This document shows positions 22,577 to 30,491 of a stretch of DNA of 64,000 nucleotides, one piece after another. The translations under genes and the position numbers were made by a program. The DNA lies in the NCBI RefSeq assembly GCF_001648355.1, contig NZ_LXSL01000018.1, forward strand, positions 1 to 64,000, read 5' to 3'. Below the pieces are notes generated by a model that was given only the letters and a program-made list of their open reading frames with translations, was not told the origin of the DNA and did no database searches. The first letter of the stretch is position 1. Every line of letters begins with the position of its first letter. This DNA comes from Eikenella longinqua. Its GTDB lineage: Bacteria; Pseudomonadota; Gammaproteobacteria; Burkholderiales; Neisseriaceae.

Positions 22577-24634
22577 TTAGGTGTGGCCGCCTTCCTGCAA
22601 TACAAGGCTTTCGGGCAGCCAGCGGGCGCCGAAGAGCCGGAGGATGTCTTGCGCGGCGGGGTCGCTTTCGAGCAGATTTTGGGCTTGCTCGCGGGCGGCT
22701 TGGCGCAGGCGCTGCTGGCGCAGGGCGAGGGTTTCGGGGGCGCTGCCGTCGGCCGGCCAGTCGGTGGTGCGGATGGCGACGGGGTGGCCGTAGGCGGCGG
22801 CGAGGTGCTGCTCGATGCGCTGGATGTGCTCGCGGCTGATGCTGACCTGCCCGGCTTCGGCTACGGCGAGGGTGAGCAGCTGCTGCTGCGGGTCGTAGCC
22901 GAGGCAGGCGGTGTGCTGGGCGCTCATTTGGGCTGCGCCGATTTTGGGGGCGAGGGCGGCTGCGATATCCGGCCAAGTGCTGGCGCTGGGCAGGGGGAGG
23001 GAGGCTGTGCCGGCGTGTTCGGGGGGTTCGGCATCGGCTGCTGGGGTGGGAGAAGGCTCGTTTGGCCTGCTTTGCTCGTTTTCAGGTAGCCTTTGGTTTG
23101 GCTGGCTTTCGGACTGCAGGGCTTCCAAACTGGCGGGCGGCGGGATGTCGTCCCACGGCGGGCTGCTCTCGAAAGCGGAGGGAAGCGTTTCGGCTGGAGC
23201 GGCTTGCGGCTCGGCAGGATATGGGTGCTCGGGTTCGATTGAATAGGGCGCCGGATTGCCGGGTTCGTTTGGGGGCGAGGAAGGCTCGTGCTGGCCGTTT
23301 GGGCTACCTGAAATATTTTCAGGTAGCCTTTCTGTGTTGTGTGCGGCGGTTTCGGCTGGCGTGCTTTCGTTTGCGGGAAGCGCGCTGTTGTTGGCTGGGC
23401 TGGGTGCGCTTGCTGCGGGATGGTTTTCAGCTAGCCTCTGTGCGGGTGGAACCGGCTGCGGCGGGGCAGCCGGATGGGGCTTTGGGGCGGGAACGGGGTC
23501 GTGCAGTTCGGTGCCGCTGATGTGGCTGCCGGCGGGGGCGTGCTCGGCGGCGAGGGGGGCGAAGGCGAGCAGGCGCAGCAGGGTCATGACGAAGCCGGCG
23601 TATTCGTCGGGGGCGAGCGGGAGGTCTTGCTTGCCGTGGATGAGGCATTGGTAGTAGAGCTGGATTTGTTCGTCGCCCAGCTGCTTGGTGAGCTGTTGCA
23701 GGGTGGAGTATTCGGGGTCGTCGGCGGGGATGGCGGCGGGCACGGTTTTGAACAGGGCGAGCTTTTGCAGCAGCAGGGCGAGCTCGCTTAGGGCGCTGTC
23801 GAAGCCGATGGCGCGGCCGGCCATTTCCTGCGCGGTGGCAAGCAGGGCGGCGCCGTCTTGGGCGGCGGCGGCTTGCAGCAGGGCATAAAGATAGCGCTGA
23901 TCGACGGCGCCGATCATTTGGCGCACGTCGGCTTCGTTTACGCTGCCGGAGCCCATGGCGATGGCCTGGTCGAGCAGGCTGAGGGCGTCGCGCATGGAGC
24001 CGGCGGCGGCACGGCCGATGAGGGCGAGGGCGGTGGGCTCGTGGGCGATGTGTTCGCTGTTTAGCACGTGCGCCAAATGTTGCGATACCTGCTGGGCGGT
24101 CATGTTGCGCAGCACGAATTGCAGGCAGCGGCTGAGCACGGTAACGGGCACTTTGTGCGGGTCGGTGGTGGCGAGGATGAATTTCACGTGCTCAGGCGGC
24201 TCTTCCAGGGTTTTGAGCATGGCGTTGAAGGCCGATTTGGAGAGCATGTGCACTTCGTCGATGATATAGACTTTGTATTTGCCGGCGGTGGGGGCGTATT
24301 GGGCGTTTTCCAGCACTTCGCGGATGTTGTCGATGCCGGTGTTGGAGGCGGCGTCGATTTCGAGCAGATCCACAAAGCGGCCGGCGTCGATGTCGCGGCA
24401 GGCCTGGCATTCGCCGCAGGGCTCGCCTTCGCGTGGGTGTTCGCAGTTGAGGCTTTTGGCGAGGATGCGGGCGATGGTGGTTTTGCCCACGCCGCGAGTG
24501 CCGGTGAGCAGGTAGGCGTGGTGCAGGCGGCCTTTGCCCAGGGCGTTTTGCAGGGCTTTGACAACGTGTTCCTGCCCGACGAGGTCGGCGAAGGTTTTGG
24601 GGCGCCACTTGCGGGCGAGAACTTGGTAGGCCAT
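22577..24634 (-). CDS. dnaX: DNA polymerase III subunits gamma/tau
   Basis: The 685-residue product is the clamp-loader ATPase. It has Walker A GTRGVGKTT (residues about 44-52), a zinc module with CEHP, CGEC and CRD/C spacing near 64-79, VYIIDEVHMLS as Walker B, and the sensor region ATTDPHKVPVTVLSR. After about residue 375 comes a long Pro/Ala/Glu-rich linker holding three DUS-type words, two read as RLPEN, and then the tau-specific C-terminal domain. The linker is where DUS has accumulated without harm. I did not find a clear frameshift slip site. Confidence 0.95.
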   Translation of the reverse strand: MAYQVLARKWRPKTFADLVGQEHVVKALQNALGKGRLHHAYLLTGTRGVGKTTIARILAKSLNCEHPREGEPCGECQACRDIDAGRFVDLLEIDAASNTGIDNIREVLENAQYAPTAGKYKVYIIDEVHMLSKSAFNAMLKTLEEPPEHVKFILATTDPHKVPVTVLSRCLQFVLRNMTAQQVSQHLAHVLNSEHIAHEPTALALIGRAAAGSMRDALSLLDQAIAMGSGSVNEADVRQMIGAVDQRYLYALLQAAAAQDGAALLATAQEMAGRAIGFDSALSELALLLQKLALFKTVPAAIPADDPEYSTLQQLTKQLGDEQIQLYYQCLIHGKQDLPLAPDEYAGFVMTLLRLLAFAPLAAEHAPAGSHISGTELHDPVPAPKPHPAAPPQPVPPAQRLAENHPAASAPSPANNSALPANESTPAETAAHNTERLPENISGSPNGQHEPSSPPNEPGNPAPYSIEPEHPYPAEPQAAPAETLPSAFESSPPWDDIPPPASLEALQSESQPNQRLPENEQSRPNEPSPTPAADAEPPEHAGTASLPLPSASTWPDIAAALAPKIGAAQMSAQHTACLGYDPQQQLLTLAVAEAGQVSISREHIQRIEQHLAAAYGHPVAIRTTDWPADGSAPETLALRQQRLRQAAREQAQNLLESDPAAQDILRLFGARWLPESLVLQEGGHT

Positions 24635-24746
24635 GTGGGATGCTTTGCTGGAATGCTTGACTGAAACGGTTGGCCGCGCGGGCGGCGCGGCGCGGGCGCT
24701 ATTCTAACATTATCGCTGTGTTTCTGTGCGCGGGATGAGGTGCAAA

Positions 24747-24800
24747 CAGGCTACCTGAAAATCCGATGCGGCTGCTGCGTCGGGATTTTCAGGTAGCCTG
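24747..24800. terminator. Extended DUS hairpin between dnaX and a lipoprotein gene
   Basis: CAGGCTACCTGAAAATCC and its complement face each other at 24747-24764 and 24783-24800, an 18-bp stem. Another long hairpin lies at 25111-25164. Confidence 0.6.
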
Positions 24801-24816
24801 TTGGGTGGGCGGCGGT

Positions 24817-25083
24817 TTATTTGCTATTGCCGCCGTTGTTGGCGCGGTAGTATTCCCACTCTTCCACTGCTTTGCCGTCGGGCAGGATGCACATGCCGTA
24901 TTCGCTGCCGTCTTGGTTTTTGCGGATTTCAGACTTGCCGCCCTGCTGCACGCAATACACGCTGGCGGGGTTGGCCATGCCCACGGCGGGCTCGGAGGCT
25001 GCGGCGGGTGCGGAAGTGACGGCTTGGTTGCCGGCGCAGGCGGCGAGGGTGGCCAGGGCCATCAGGGGGAGGAAGCGTTTCAT
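24817..25083 (-). CDS. Small DUF333-type lipoprotein
   Basis: The 88-residue product from the ATG at 25083 has the lipoprotein signal MKRFLPLMALATLAACAGN with lipobox LAAC. A mature part follows, NPASVYCVQQGG...DGSEYGMCILPDGKAVEEWEYYR in pieces, which is the DUF333 (hemolysin-like) domain with two conserved Cys. These are small periplasmic or outer-membrane lipoproteins of unknown role. The gene is flanked on both sides by long DUS hairpins. Confidence 0.85.
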   Translation of the reverse strand: MKRFLPLMALATLAACAGNQAVTSAPAAASEPAVGMANPASVYCVQQGGKSEIRKNQDGSEYGMCILPDGKAVEEWEYYRANNGGNSK

Positions 25084-25110
25084 GGGTTGTCCTTTCTCTA
25101 GTATCACAAA

Positions 25111-25164
25111 TTTTCAGGTAGCCTTTGAGGGAACCGGACTGCTCCATCAAAGGCTACCTGAAAA
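25111..25164. terminator. Inverted DUS pair with matching CAAAGG extension
   Basis: TTTTCAGGTAGCCTTTGA (25111-25128) faces TCAAAGGCTACCTGAAAA (25147-25164), an 18-bp stem. Confidence 0.5.
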
Positions 25165-25223
25165 ATAACAGATAAACAGCGGCTTGGGCGTTAAGCTAAG
25201 TTTGGGGAAGTAAAGCCGCGGGC

Positions 25224-27206
25224 TCACAGCCGGATTTTGCGCATGGCGCGGCAGCATCGGCGGTACCAGCGTTTCTGCTCGGCAGCGGAGGGCAGGCCGT
25301 CGGCGTAGTTCCAGCGGGCGTATTGTTGCAGCAGGTCTTCCAGCTCGGGGCTGAGGCGTTCTTGCTCGCGCAGGATGTCGGCGGTTTCGATGGGGCCGAG
25401 GGCGGCGAGGGAGACGTTTTCTACATCGAGCAGGCGCTCTTTCACGCGGGCGAAGCCTTCTTCCAAGAGGTTGGCAAAACGCCGGCTGCTGCGCCGCCAC
25501 CACAGCCACAGCGGAATCAGGGCAACGGCGCCGCCGATGAGCAGGAAGGTGAGCAGGCTGAGCAGGTTGAAGCCGCTGAAGCCGAGGCGGCGGAACAGGT
25601 TTTGCTGGGCGCTGCTGTCGTAGTTCACCACCCATTGCTGCCAGTAAAACTGGCTTTCGGCGGTGAGCTTGCTCCACCACTGCCAGCTGTTGCTGCCGGC
25701 CACCAGCTCTTGTTCGCCGCCTTCGAGCGCGGAGGAGAGGCCTTGCTCGATGCGGTTGCTGCTCACGTTGGCGGTGGGGTCGACGCGCAGCCAGGCGCGT
25801 GCTTCGGGCAGCCATACTTCGGCCCAGGCGTGGGCGTCTTTGCCGCGCACTTGCCAGAAGCCGCCGTCGGGGTTGTATTCGCCGCCCTGGTAGCCGGTTA
25901 CCACGCGGGCGGGCAGGCCGGCGGCGCGCATGAGGACGACGAAGCTTTCGGCGTAGTGTTCGCAGAAGCCGCGCCGGCTGGTGAAGAGGAAGTTATCGAT
26001 GCGGTTGGCGCTGTCGTCGAGCGGGGGGGTGAGGGTGTAGGCGAAGGGCTGGCTGCGGTAGTAGGCGAGGGTGCGGTTGACCAGGTCGGTGGCGTTGGCG
26101 GATTGGCTGCGCAGCTGGGCGGCAAGCTCGCGGGTGCGCGGGTTGCCGGTGCGGGGCAGGGCGCTGAGGCGGCGCTGCTGCCAGCCGGGCAGGTTTTCAG
26201 GTAGCCTGTTGCCCACGGCGGCTTGCAGGGTGAAGCGGCGCAGGCCGTCGTGGCTACGCACGCGCACGGTGTGGCCTTCGGCAAAGTGCATGCGGCTGCG
26301 TGAGTTGGCGGCGGTGGAGTTGATGTAGGGATAGTCGAGCGCGGGGATGCGGCCTTGCTCGTCGCGCATGATCATGCTGTAGGAAACCACGGTGGGGGTG
26401 AGGGCGGTGTCGGCGTTGCTTTCCACGAAGTTGTCGTCGGCGCTCCACTGGCTGCCGTCAAACTGGCTCATGGTGATGGCGCGCCAATAGAGGTCGGCGG
26501 GCTGGGGGGTGTAGCCGTTGTCGAAGGTGGCGTTGAAGGCTAGCTCGTTGCTCTGCACCAGATTGCTGATGCTGCCGGGCTGCATGGTGTCGGAGAGGCC
26601 GGTTTTGGCTTGGTTTTGGTTGGGCTGCGGAATGCGCCACAAAGGCTCGTTCATGCGCGGCACGGCCACAAACAATACGGCAGCCAGCGGAAGGGTGAGC
26701 AGCAGGGCAGTGGCGGCGTGGCGGAAGGCGAGGCGCAACGGCATATTGAGCAGCGCCACGCAGGTGGCGGTGCCGAACAGGGCGGCCAAGAGCCACAGGC
26801 CGATAAACATGTTTTGGTTGAGCAATACGGTGGCGCCGATGAGGAAGATCATGGCGGCCAGCAGCATGTGCCAGTCGCGCAGTTGGCGGCTTTCGAAGGT
26901 TTTCATCAGCACCATCAGCAGCAGGAGGGCGCTGCCGCCTTCGCTGCCGAACACGGTGCCCAGCTGGGAAAATACCAGGGCAAACAGCAGGATGCCGCCA
27001 ATGGCGTTCAGCCACGGATTCAGCCCGCGCACATTGGCCAGCGTGAAGCCGAGCTGGATAAACCACAGCACGCCGAAGATGACGATCACGGAGGTGGGCA
27101 GGGCGAAGGCCAGCGGCAACACAATCCACAGCAAAAGCAGCAGAACGCCCAAACGCGGCAGGCGTTCGGACGGGCGGTTGATGTATTCGGGGTTGAGGAC
27201 GAGCAT
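25224..27206 (-). CDS. Transglutaminase-like membrane protein (TgpA family)
   Basis: From the ATG at 27206 the product has 660 residues. It begins with five or more transmembrane helices (about 15-180, DUF3488), followed by a large periplasmic part with a transglutaminase-like domain. There the Cys-His-Asp triad is visible in GFCEHYAES, DAHAWAEVWLP and WLRVDPTA. One more helix (about 545-570) and a C-terminal cytoplasmic DUF4129 part end it. TgpA of Pseudomonas is essential and of unknown substrate. It is often linked to MoxR and DUF58 genes, which are absent here. A DUS is read as RLPEN near residue 336. The upstream extension of the frame is DUS-derived and not used. Confidence 0.9.
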   Translation of the reverse strand: MLVLNPEYINRPSERLPRLGVLLLLLWIVLPLAFALPTSVIVIFGVLWFIQLGFTLANVRGLNPWLNAIGGILLFALVFSQLGTVFGSEGGSALLLLMVLMKTFESRQLRDWHMLLAAMIFLIGATVLLNQNMFIGLWLLAALFGTATCVALLNMPLRLAFRHAATALLLTLPLAAVLFVAVPRMNEPLWRIPQPNQNQAKTGLSDTMQPGSISNLVQSNELAFNATFDNGYTPQPADLYWRAITMSQFDGSQWSADDNFVESNADTALTPTVVSYSMIMRDEQGRIPALDYPYINSTAANSRSRMHFAEGHTVRVRSHDGLRRFTLQAAVGNRLPENLPGWQQRRLSALPRTGNPRTRELAAQLRSQSANATDLVNRTLAYYRSQPFAYTLTPPLDDSANRIDNFLFTSRRGFCEHYAESFVVLMRAAGLPARVVTGYQGGEYNPDGGFWQVRGKDAHAWAEVWLPEARAWLRVDPTANVSSNRIEQGLSSALEGGEQELVAGSNSWQWWSKLTAESQFYWQQWVVNYDSSAQQNLFRRLGFSGFNLLSLLTFLLIGGAVALIPLWLWWRRSSRRFANLLEEGFARVKERLLDVENVSLAALGPIETADILREQERLSPELEDLLQQYARWNYADGLPSAAEQKRWYRRCCRAMRKIRL

Positions 27207-27252
27207 GATGTTTTGGTTTTGCAGAGCGCCACTTTGGCTGCAACGGTATGAT

Positions 27253-27285
27253 TTTTCAGGTAGCCTTTGGTTTTTCAGGTAGCCT
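27253..27285. repeat. Two tandem DUS words ahead of the TgpA-like gene
   Basis: TTTTCAGGTAGCCT at 27253-27266 and 27272-27285 are direct repeats, not an inverted pair. Similar tandem DUS pairs are at 40776-40804 and 42407-42434. Confidence 0.8.
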
Positions 27286-27351
27286 TTTCTTGGCGGGGCG
27301 GCTCGGGTGGTGTGCTGTGGAAAGCTGCCTTCCGGGTACCGGCCCGCACGT

Positions 27352-27876
27352 TTATTTGACAATGATGTCGGGCAGGGCGTGGCTCAGTTGCAGCGAGTTG
27401 CCGATTATACCCAAATCTGTGTCGGCAAAGCGGGCGTTTTCCAAAATCAGGCCGCCGTGCGGGCGGGTGGCGTGCAGGCTCATGCGCATTTGCGCGGGGG
27501 TGAAGGGCAGATTGTGTTTGCGGGCGTAGGCGGCGGCGCGGCGGTTGGCGGTTTGCAACATGGGAATCAGGGTGATGTCGAGGTGGAACACGCGCACGCC
27601 CAACACCAAAATGCGTGCGGCAAACCAATCGGCTTCTTCAGTGAACACTTCGGGGCTATGCTGCCCGAAATCGTGCCGTTCGGCGGCAATCAGGCAGGCG
27701 AGGGTGCGGATTTGCGGCAGCAGGGCTTCGCACAGCATGAAGTTTTTGTCTTGCGGGGTGCTTTCCTGCAAATCGGCGCGGTGTTGGTTGCCGTCTACGG
27801 CAAGGTACCAGCGTTGCAGCTCGGTGCGCGGCTGGGTGGCGGGGATTTGGCTGATTTGATGGGCTAGAGCGGTCAT
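27352..27876 (-). CDS. Hypothetical protein behind an aromatic attenuator
   Basis: From the ATG at 27876, with AGGAA 8 bases before it, the product has 174 residues; an ATG at 27918 has no Shine-Dalgarno site. It lacks a signal peptide or membrane helix and has no family I recognise. Regions of note are ELQRWYLAVDGN, DKNFMLCEALLPQIRTLACLIAAE and DITLIPMLQTANRRAAAYARKH, suggesting a mostly helical cytoplasmic protein. Its leader encodes a Phe/Tyr/Trp-rich peptide and a terminator, so expression is probably tied to aromatic amino acid supply (see 28003-28080). That makes an aromatic biosynthesis, transport or regulatory role plausible but unproven. Confidence 0.7.
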   Translation of the reverse strand: MTALAHQISQIPATQPRTELQRWYLAVDGNQHRADLQESTPQDKNFMLCEALLPQIRTLACLIAAERHDFGQHSPEVFTEEADWFAARILVLGVRVFHLDITLIPMLQTANRRAAAYARKHNLPFTPAQMRMSLHATRPHGGLILENARFADTDLGIIGNSLQLSHALPDIIVK

Positions 27877-27943
27877 TTTGTGTTCCTGTTCGGCTGGGCT
27901 GTTCATAGTTTGATCCATGTTTGAGCGGCCTGCCGTGGGCAAT

Positions 27944-27974
27944 AAAAAAACCGCTCGGGTGGTTCCGGGCGGTA
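27944..27974 (-). terminator. Terminator of the aromatic attenuator
   Basis: On the minus strand TACCGC (27969-27974) is followed by its partner GCGGT (27950-27954) and seven T residues (27944-27950), with an extra CGG/CCG pairing inside. It stands between the leader peptide stop (28003) and the gene start (27876). TACCGC can alternatively pair with GCGGTA at 28022-28027, which would prevent the terminator. Confidence 0.7.
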
Positions 27975-28002
27975 GCTTCTCTTTGCTGCTGGCAGCTGCG
28001 TT

Positions 28003-28080
28003 TTATGCAGACGCCAAAAGATACCGCGCGGTTTGGCGGTACCAATAAAAGGGGGCGAAGGAGAAGTTTTGCGTTTTCAT
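28003..28080 (-). CDS. Leader peptide rich in aromatic residues (transcription attenuator)
   Basis: A 25-residue frame, MKTQNFSFAPFYWYRQTARYLL then ASA, holds three Phe, three Tyr and one Trp, with F-Y-W-Y in a row at 11-14. It is too short for the ORF size limits usually used. The RNA can fold as 1:2 (TACCGC at 28036-28041 with GCGGTA at 28022-28027), as 2:3 (with TACCGC at 27969-27974) or as the 3:4 terminator. Segment 1 overlaps the Tyr14 codon and lies directly after the Trp13 codon. A ribosome stalled there would free segment 2, the classic attenuation logic. It is probably translated from an almost leaderless mRNA. Confidence 0.7.
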   Translation of the reverse strand: MKTQNFSFAPFYWYRQTARYLLASA

Positions 28081-28087
28081 GGGGCGC

Positions 28088-28117
28088 AGTCTAAGGCAGG
28101 CGGGGAGGCGGTGTCAA
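28088..28117 (-). promoter_or_regulatory. Putative promoter of the attenuated gene
   Basis: TTGACA (28112-28117) and TAGACT (28088-28093) on the minus strand are 18 bases apart. A start about 7 bases on would lie 0-3 bases before the leader peptide ATG at 28080, and no Shine-Dalgarno sequence is present, so the leader mRNA appears leaderless. Confidence 0.5.
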
Positions 28118-28165
28118 GGATATTTGTTCTAAGAATGCTTGGCGGTGGGGCTTGTGGTTGGTGTT

Positions 28166-28242
28166 TTAGCTTCGCAGAAACTCAGCTTGGGCTAGGCCAA
28201 AACATCGGTCCACTTCGTTGAAGCTGCGCTTTCAGGTAGCCT
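28166..28242. repeat. Chromosomal repeat with GCTTCGCAGAAACTCAGC, ending in a DUS
   Basis: This about 77-base unit begins with AGCTTCGCAGAAACTCAGC, continues with ACATCGGTCCACTTCGTTGAAGCTG and ends with TTTCAGGTAGCCT. An almost identical unit stands at about 52449-52526, and shorter pieces occur near 9703, 29410 and 36237. It is a dispersed intergenic repeat family, apart from DUS. Confidence 0.75.
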
Positions 28243-28379
28243 TTATAGTGTAAAAAGAAGATTGGGAACAGTATATTGGGGTAAAGGCGGGTTAAACGGT
28301 TTCGAAATTGCTTGGAGGGCTGCTATGATGCCGGGCTTGCCGTTCTGCGGCCTGTGGAAACTATAACGAGGGATGAAGA

Positions 28380-28838
28380 ATGTTGAAGTGTTCTAAGCTG
28401 TTGCTGTGTTTGATGCCGGTGTGGGTGTTGGCCGGCTGTGTGTCGCCGGAGGCGGCGGGCATCCGCCGGCAGCAGTCGCATATCAACTACAACGATGATG
28501 TGAAAATCGGCAGTTCGCGCACGGCATACGGTTTCCGCAGCCTGCCGGAGCGGGGCAGGGCGGAAGTGGAGGTGCAGAGCGACAAGGCGCCGGGCGAGGC
28601 CGCGCAATGCTTGCAAAAACAGCTGCAAACCCGCCTGCGACTGCCGGAAAACTTCATCCAGGTGCGCTCCTACACCAACTCGGGATACACGGTGGCGCTG
28701 CACAATCCGTTCACCAAGCGCGACGGCGTGCTGATGAACGTGCAGCAGCGCGGGGTGAGGAGCTCCACCATCCGGCTGTATGCCAACGGCACCACGCTTT
28801 CGCGCGTGTGGCGGGCCGTGCCGGCGGCGTGCAAGTAG
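28380..28838 (+). CDS. Hypothetical lipoprotein
   Basis: The 152-residue product has a lipoprotein signal (MLKCSKLLLCLMPVWVLAGC) with lipobox LAGC and a basic mature part of about 132 residues. It has repeated Arg-rich stretches and two further Cys (AAQCLQKQ and the penultimate residues AACK), which may pair. I recognise no family. It lies between the attenuated gene and another exported protein. The DUS-like LRLPENF near residue 87 is native codons with only partial DUS identity. Confidence 0.7.
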   Translation: MLKCSKLLLCLMPVWVLAGCVSPEAAGIRRQQSHINYNDDVKIGSSRTAYGFRSLPERGRAEVEVQSDKAPGEAAQCLQKQLQTRLRLPENFIQVRSYTNSGYTVALHNPFTKRDGVLMNVQQRGVRSSTIRLYANGTTLSRVWRAVPAACK

Positions 28839-28897
28839 CCGGGCGCGCATCGATGGCATTATAATGAACGCGTTTTAACCCACACAGGCAGATGCAG

Positions 28898-29287
28898 ATG
28901 AAAAAATATTTCTTGGTATTGCTGCTGGCGTTTAGCAGCACGGTTTGGGCCTACCGCTTCCCCATCAACAGCATGGAAGTGGCAGTGTTGAAATCGGCCT
29001 CTTTCCCGCAGGTTACGCTTACTTCGGAAGGCTTTTCCTGGCTGCGCGTGCTGACTTTGGGCTGGCTGGACAACGGCGCGAAAACCTTCGATATGGTGCA
29101 GGGCGTGCGCATCAAAGACGAAAACAACCGCTTCATCACCCACGGCCAGCTGCCGAACTACACCGGCAAAGTGGTGGCGCTGCGCCGCAACGGCGCGGGC
29201 AATATCGTGGAAATGTGGATTCTCACGCCGCAGGAACACGAAGCGTTTAAAGAACGTGCAGCCTTGCTGGAAAGCCAGCAGCGCTGA
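28898..29287 (+). CDS. Hypothetical exported protein
   Basis: The 129-residue product from the ATG at 28898 starts with a signal peptide (MKKYFLVLLLAFSSTVWAYR, cleavage likely after VWA). The mature domain of about 110 residues contains RFPINSMEVAVLKSASFPQ and NYTGKVVALRRNGAGNIVEMWILTP, which looks like a small beta-rich fold. No family is recognised. It ends in front of a good terminator and starts 60 bases after the lipoprotein gene. Confidence 0.7.
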   Translation: MKKYFLVLLLAFSSTVWAYRFPINSMEVAVLKSASFPQVTLTSEGFSWLRVLTLGWLDNGAKTFDMVQGVRIKDENNRFITHGQLPNYTGKVVALRRNGAGNIVEMWILTPQEHEAFKERAALLESQQR

Positions 29288-29310
29288 TACGCCGCAACAG
29301 ATCAAACCAA

Positions 29311-29347
29311 CCTCCCGCAGCCCGTGTGGCCGGCGGGAGGTTTTGTT
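29311..29347 (+). terminator. Rho-independent terminator
   Basis: CCTCCCGC (29311-29318) pairs with GCGGGAGG (29333-29340) and is followed by TTTTGTTTT. It ends the exported-protein gene and is one of few terminators here without DUS. Confidence 0.85.
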
Positions 29348-29399
29348 TTCATGGCAGCCGATGCTTGGGCTGCGCAGCAATTCGCTTTTCTTGTTTGAA

Positions 29400-29454
29400 C
29401 TGCGTTGAAGCTGTGCTTTAGCTTCGCAGAAATTCAGCCTGTTTTCAGGTAGCC
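29400..29454. repeat. Partial copy of the GCTTCGCAGAAA repeat fused to a DUS
   Basis: TGCGTTGAAGCTG, TAGCTTCGCAGAAATTCAGCCTG and TTTTCAGGTAGCC follow each other. The DUS part overlaps the 3' end of rsmJ and supplies its stop codon. Confidence 0.65.
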
Positions 29455-30206
29455 GCATCCGGGCTGGGCGACAAGGGGCGGTACACATCGAAGCGGGTGG
29501 ATTTGCCGGTGTATTGGTAGTCGGGCTCTCGGCTGCAGAGGAACTCGCCCAGGCGCGGGCGCTTCACCACCACGCGGGCGGTGGCGGCGGCGAGGGCGGC
29601 GTCAAACAGGGCGGCATCATTTTGCGCGGTGCCGACCAGCTCGTGGAAGAAGGCCATTTCTTTTTTCACGGCGGCGGATTTGCGCCGTTCGGGGTACATC
29701 GGGTCGAGATAGACCACTTGCGGGCGGCCGGTTTGCGCGGTGAGCAGGGGCATGTGCGCGGCGGCATCGGTGAGGTGCAGGGTGAGGCGGCGGGCAGTTT
29801 CGGCGGTGTCGGGATGGTGCATGGCGCGTGCGAGGCCGTCGGCGAGCAGGCAGTAGACGGCTGGGTGTTGCTCGAAAATGTGCACGTGCAGGCCGAGGCC
29901 GGCGAGGACGAAGCTGTCGCGGCCGAGCCCGCCGGTGGCGTCCCACACGGTGGGCTGTTTGCTGCGGCCGACGGCTTTGGCGAGCAGTTCGCCGCCGCCG
30001 TGCAGCCGCCGGTGTTGCGCGGTGCCGGCAGTGAAATCAACCCACACGCTGCCTTTGCTGCCGGCGCGGTGCAAGACGATGCCGTGCTCTTCGGCGGCGA
30101 GGTAGAGGCCGGAGGCGGGTGGGGTGTGGGTGATGACGAGGGCGGGGTGGCGGGCGTGTTTGGGCAGGGTGTGCGGGGCGGGGGCGAGGAGGGGGATGGG
30201 GTGCAT
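29445..30206 (-). CDS. rsmJ: 16S rRNA (guanine-1516-N2) methyltransferase
   Basis: RsmJ methylates G1516 of 16S rRNA with SAM. From the ATG at 30206 the product has 253 residues. It has VWDATGGLGRDSFVLAGLG as SAM-binding motif I, VYLDPMYPERRKSA with the catalytic DPMYP, and VVVKRPRLGEFL; all are typical of the family. The stop codon TGA belongs to a DUS word (GCTACCTGA), so the protein ends in Ala-Thr. The longer upstream frame contains DUS-encoded residues and is not used. Confidence 0.92.
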   Translation of the reverse strand: MHPIPLLAPAPHTLPKHARHPALVITHTPPASGLYLAAEEHGIVLHRAGSKGSVWVDFTAGTAQHRRLHGGGELLAKAVGRSKQPTVWDATGGLGRDSFVLAGLGLHVHIFEQHPAVYCLLADGLARAMHHPDTAETARRLTLHLTDAAAHMPLLTAQTGRPQVVYLDPMYPERRKSAAVKKEMAFFHELVGTAQNDAALFDAALAAATARVVVKRPRLGEFLCSREPDYQYTGKSTRFDVYRPLSPSPDAAT

Positions 30207-30264
30207 GGCTGGGATGGGTGTGGGCTGGCGTTTGCGGCGGGGTTTAACTTTAGTGTAGCCGGGG

Positions 30265-30303
30265 TTTTCAGGTAGCCTTGGCGGCAGGAGGGCTACCTGA
30301 AAA
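30265..30303. terminator. Inverted DUS pair upstream of rsmJ
   Basis: TTTTCAGGTAGCCT (30265-30278) faces GGCTACCTGAAAA (30291-30303). Confidence 0.35.
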
Positions 30304-30429
30304 GAGATGTTGAGTATTTTACTCTTTCGGCTTGCCGTCCGGCGGGAGGGTATCGGCATGGCAACGCCGATTTACAATAGCGTTTGCGGAAACGGGTGCA
30401 GAAAATGTTTTTGTATTCATGCGGATAAA

Positions 30430-30460
30430 TTTTCAGGTAGCCTCAAAGGCTACCTGAAAA
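30430..30460 (-). terminator. Perfect DUS palindrome ending the parC-pilS-pilR operon
   Basis: TTTTCAGGTAGCCT and AGGCTACCTGAAAA are separated by only CAA, giving a 14-bp stem, 31 bases past the pilR stop. Confidence 0.65.
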
Positions 30461-30491
30461 TCTGCCACCTTGTTTCTGCCAAATGCTTCGG

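Noticed and set aside
22577..24634. Programmed frameshift in dnaX giving gamma
   Set aside because: I could not find an A-rich slip site with a following stem at the expected place. The full-length tau frame is open.
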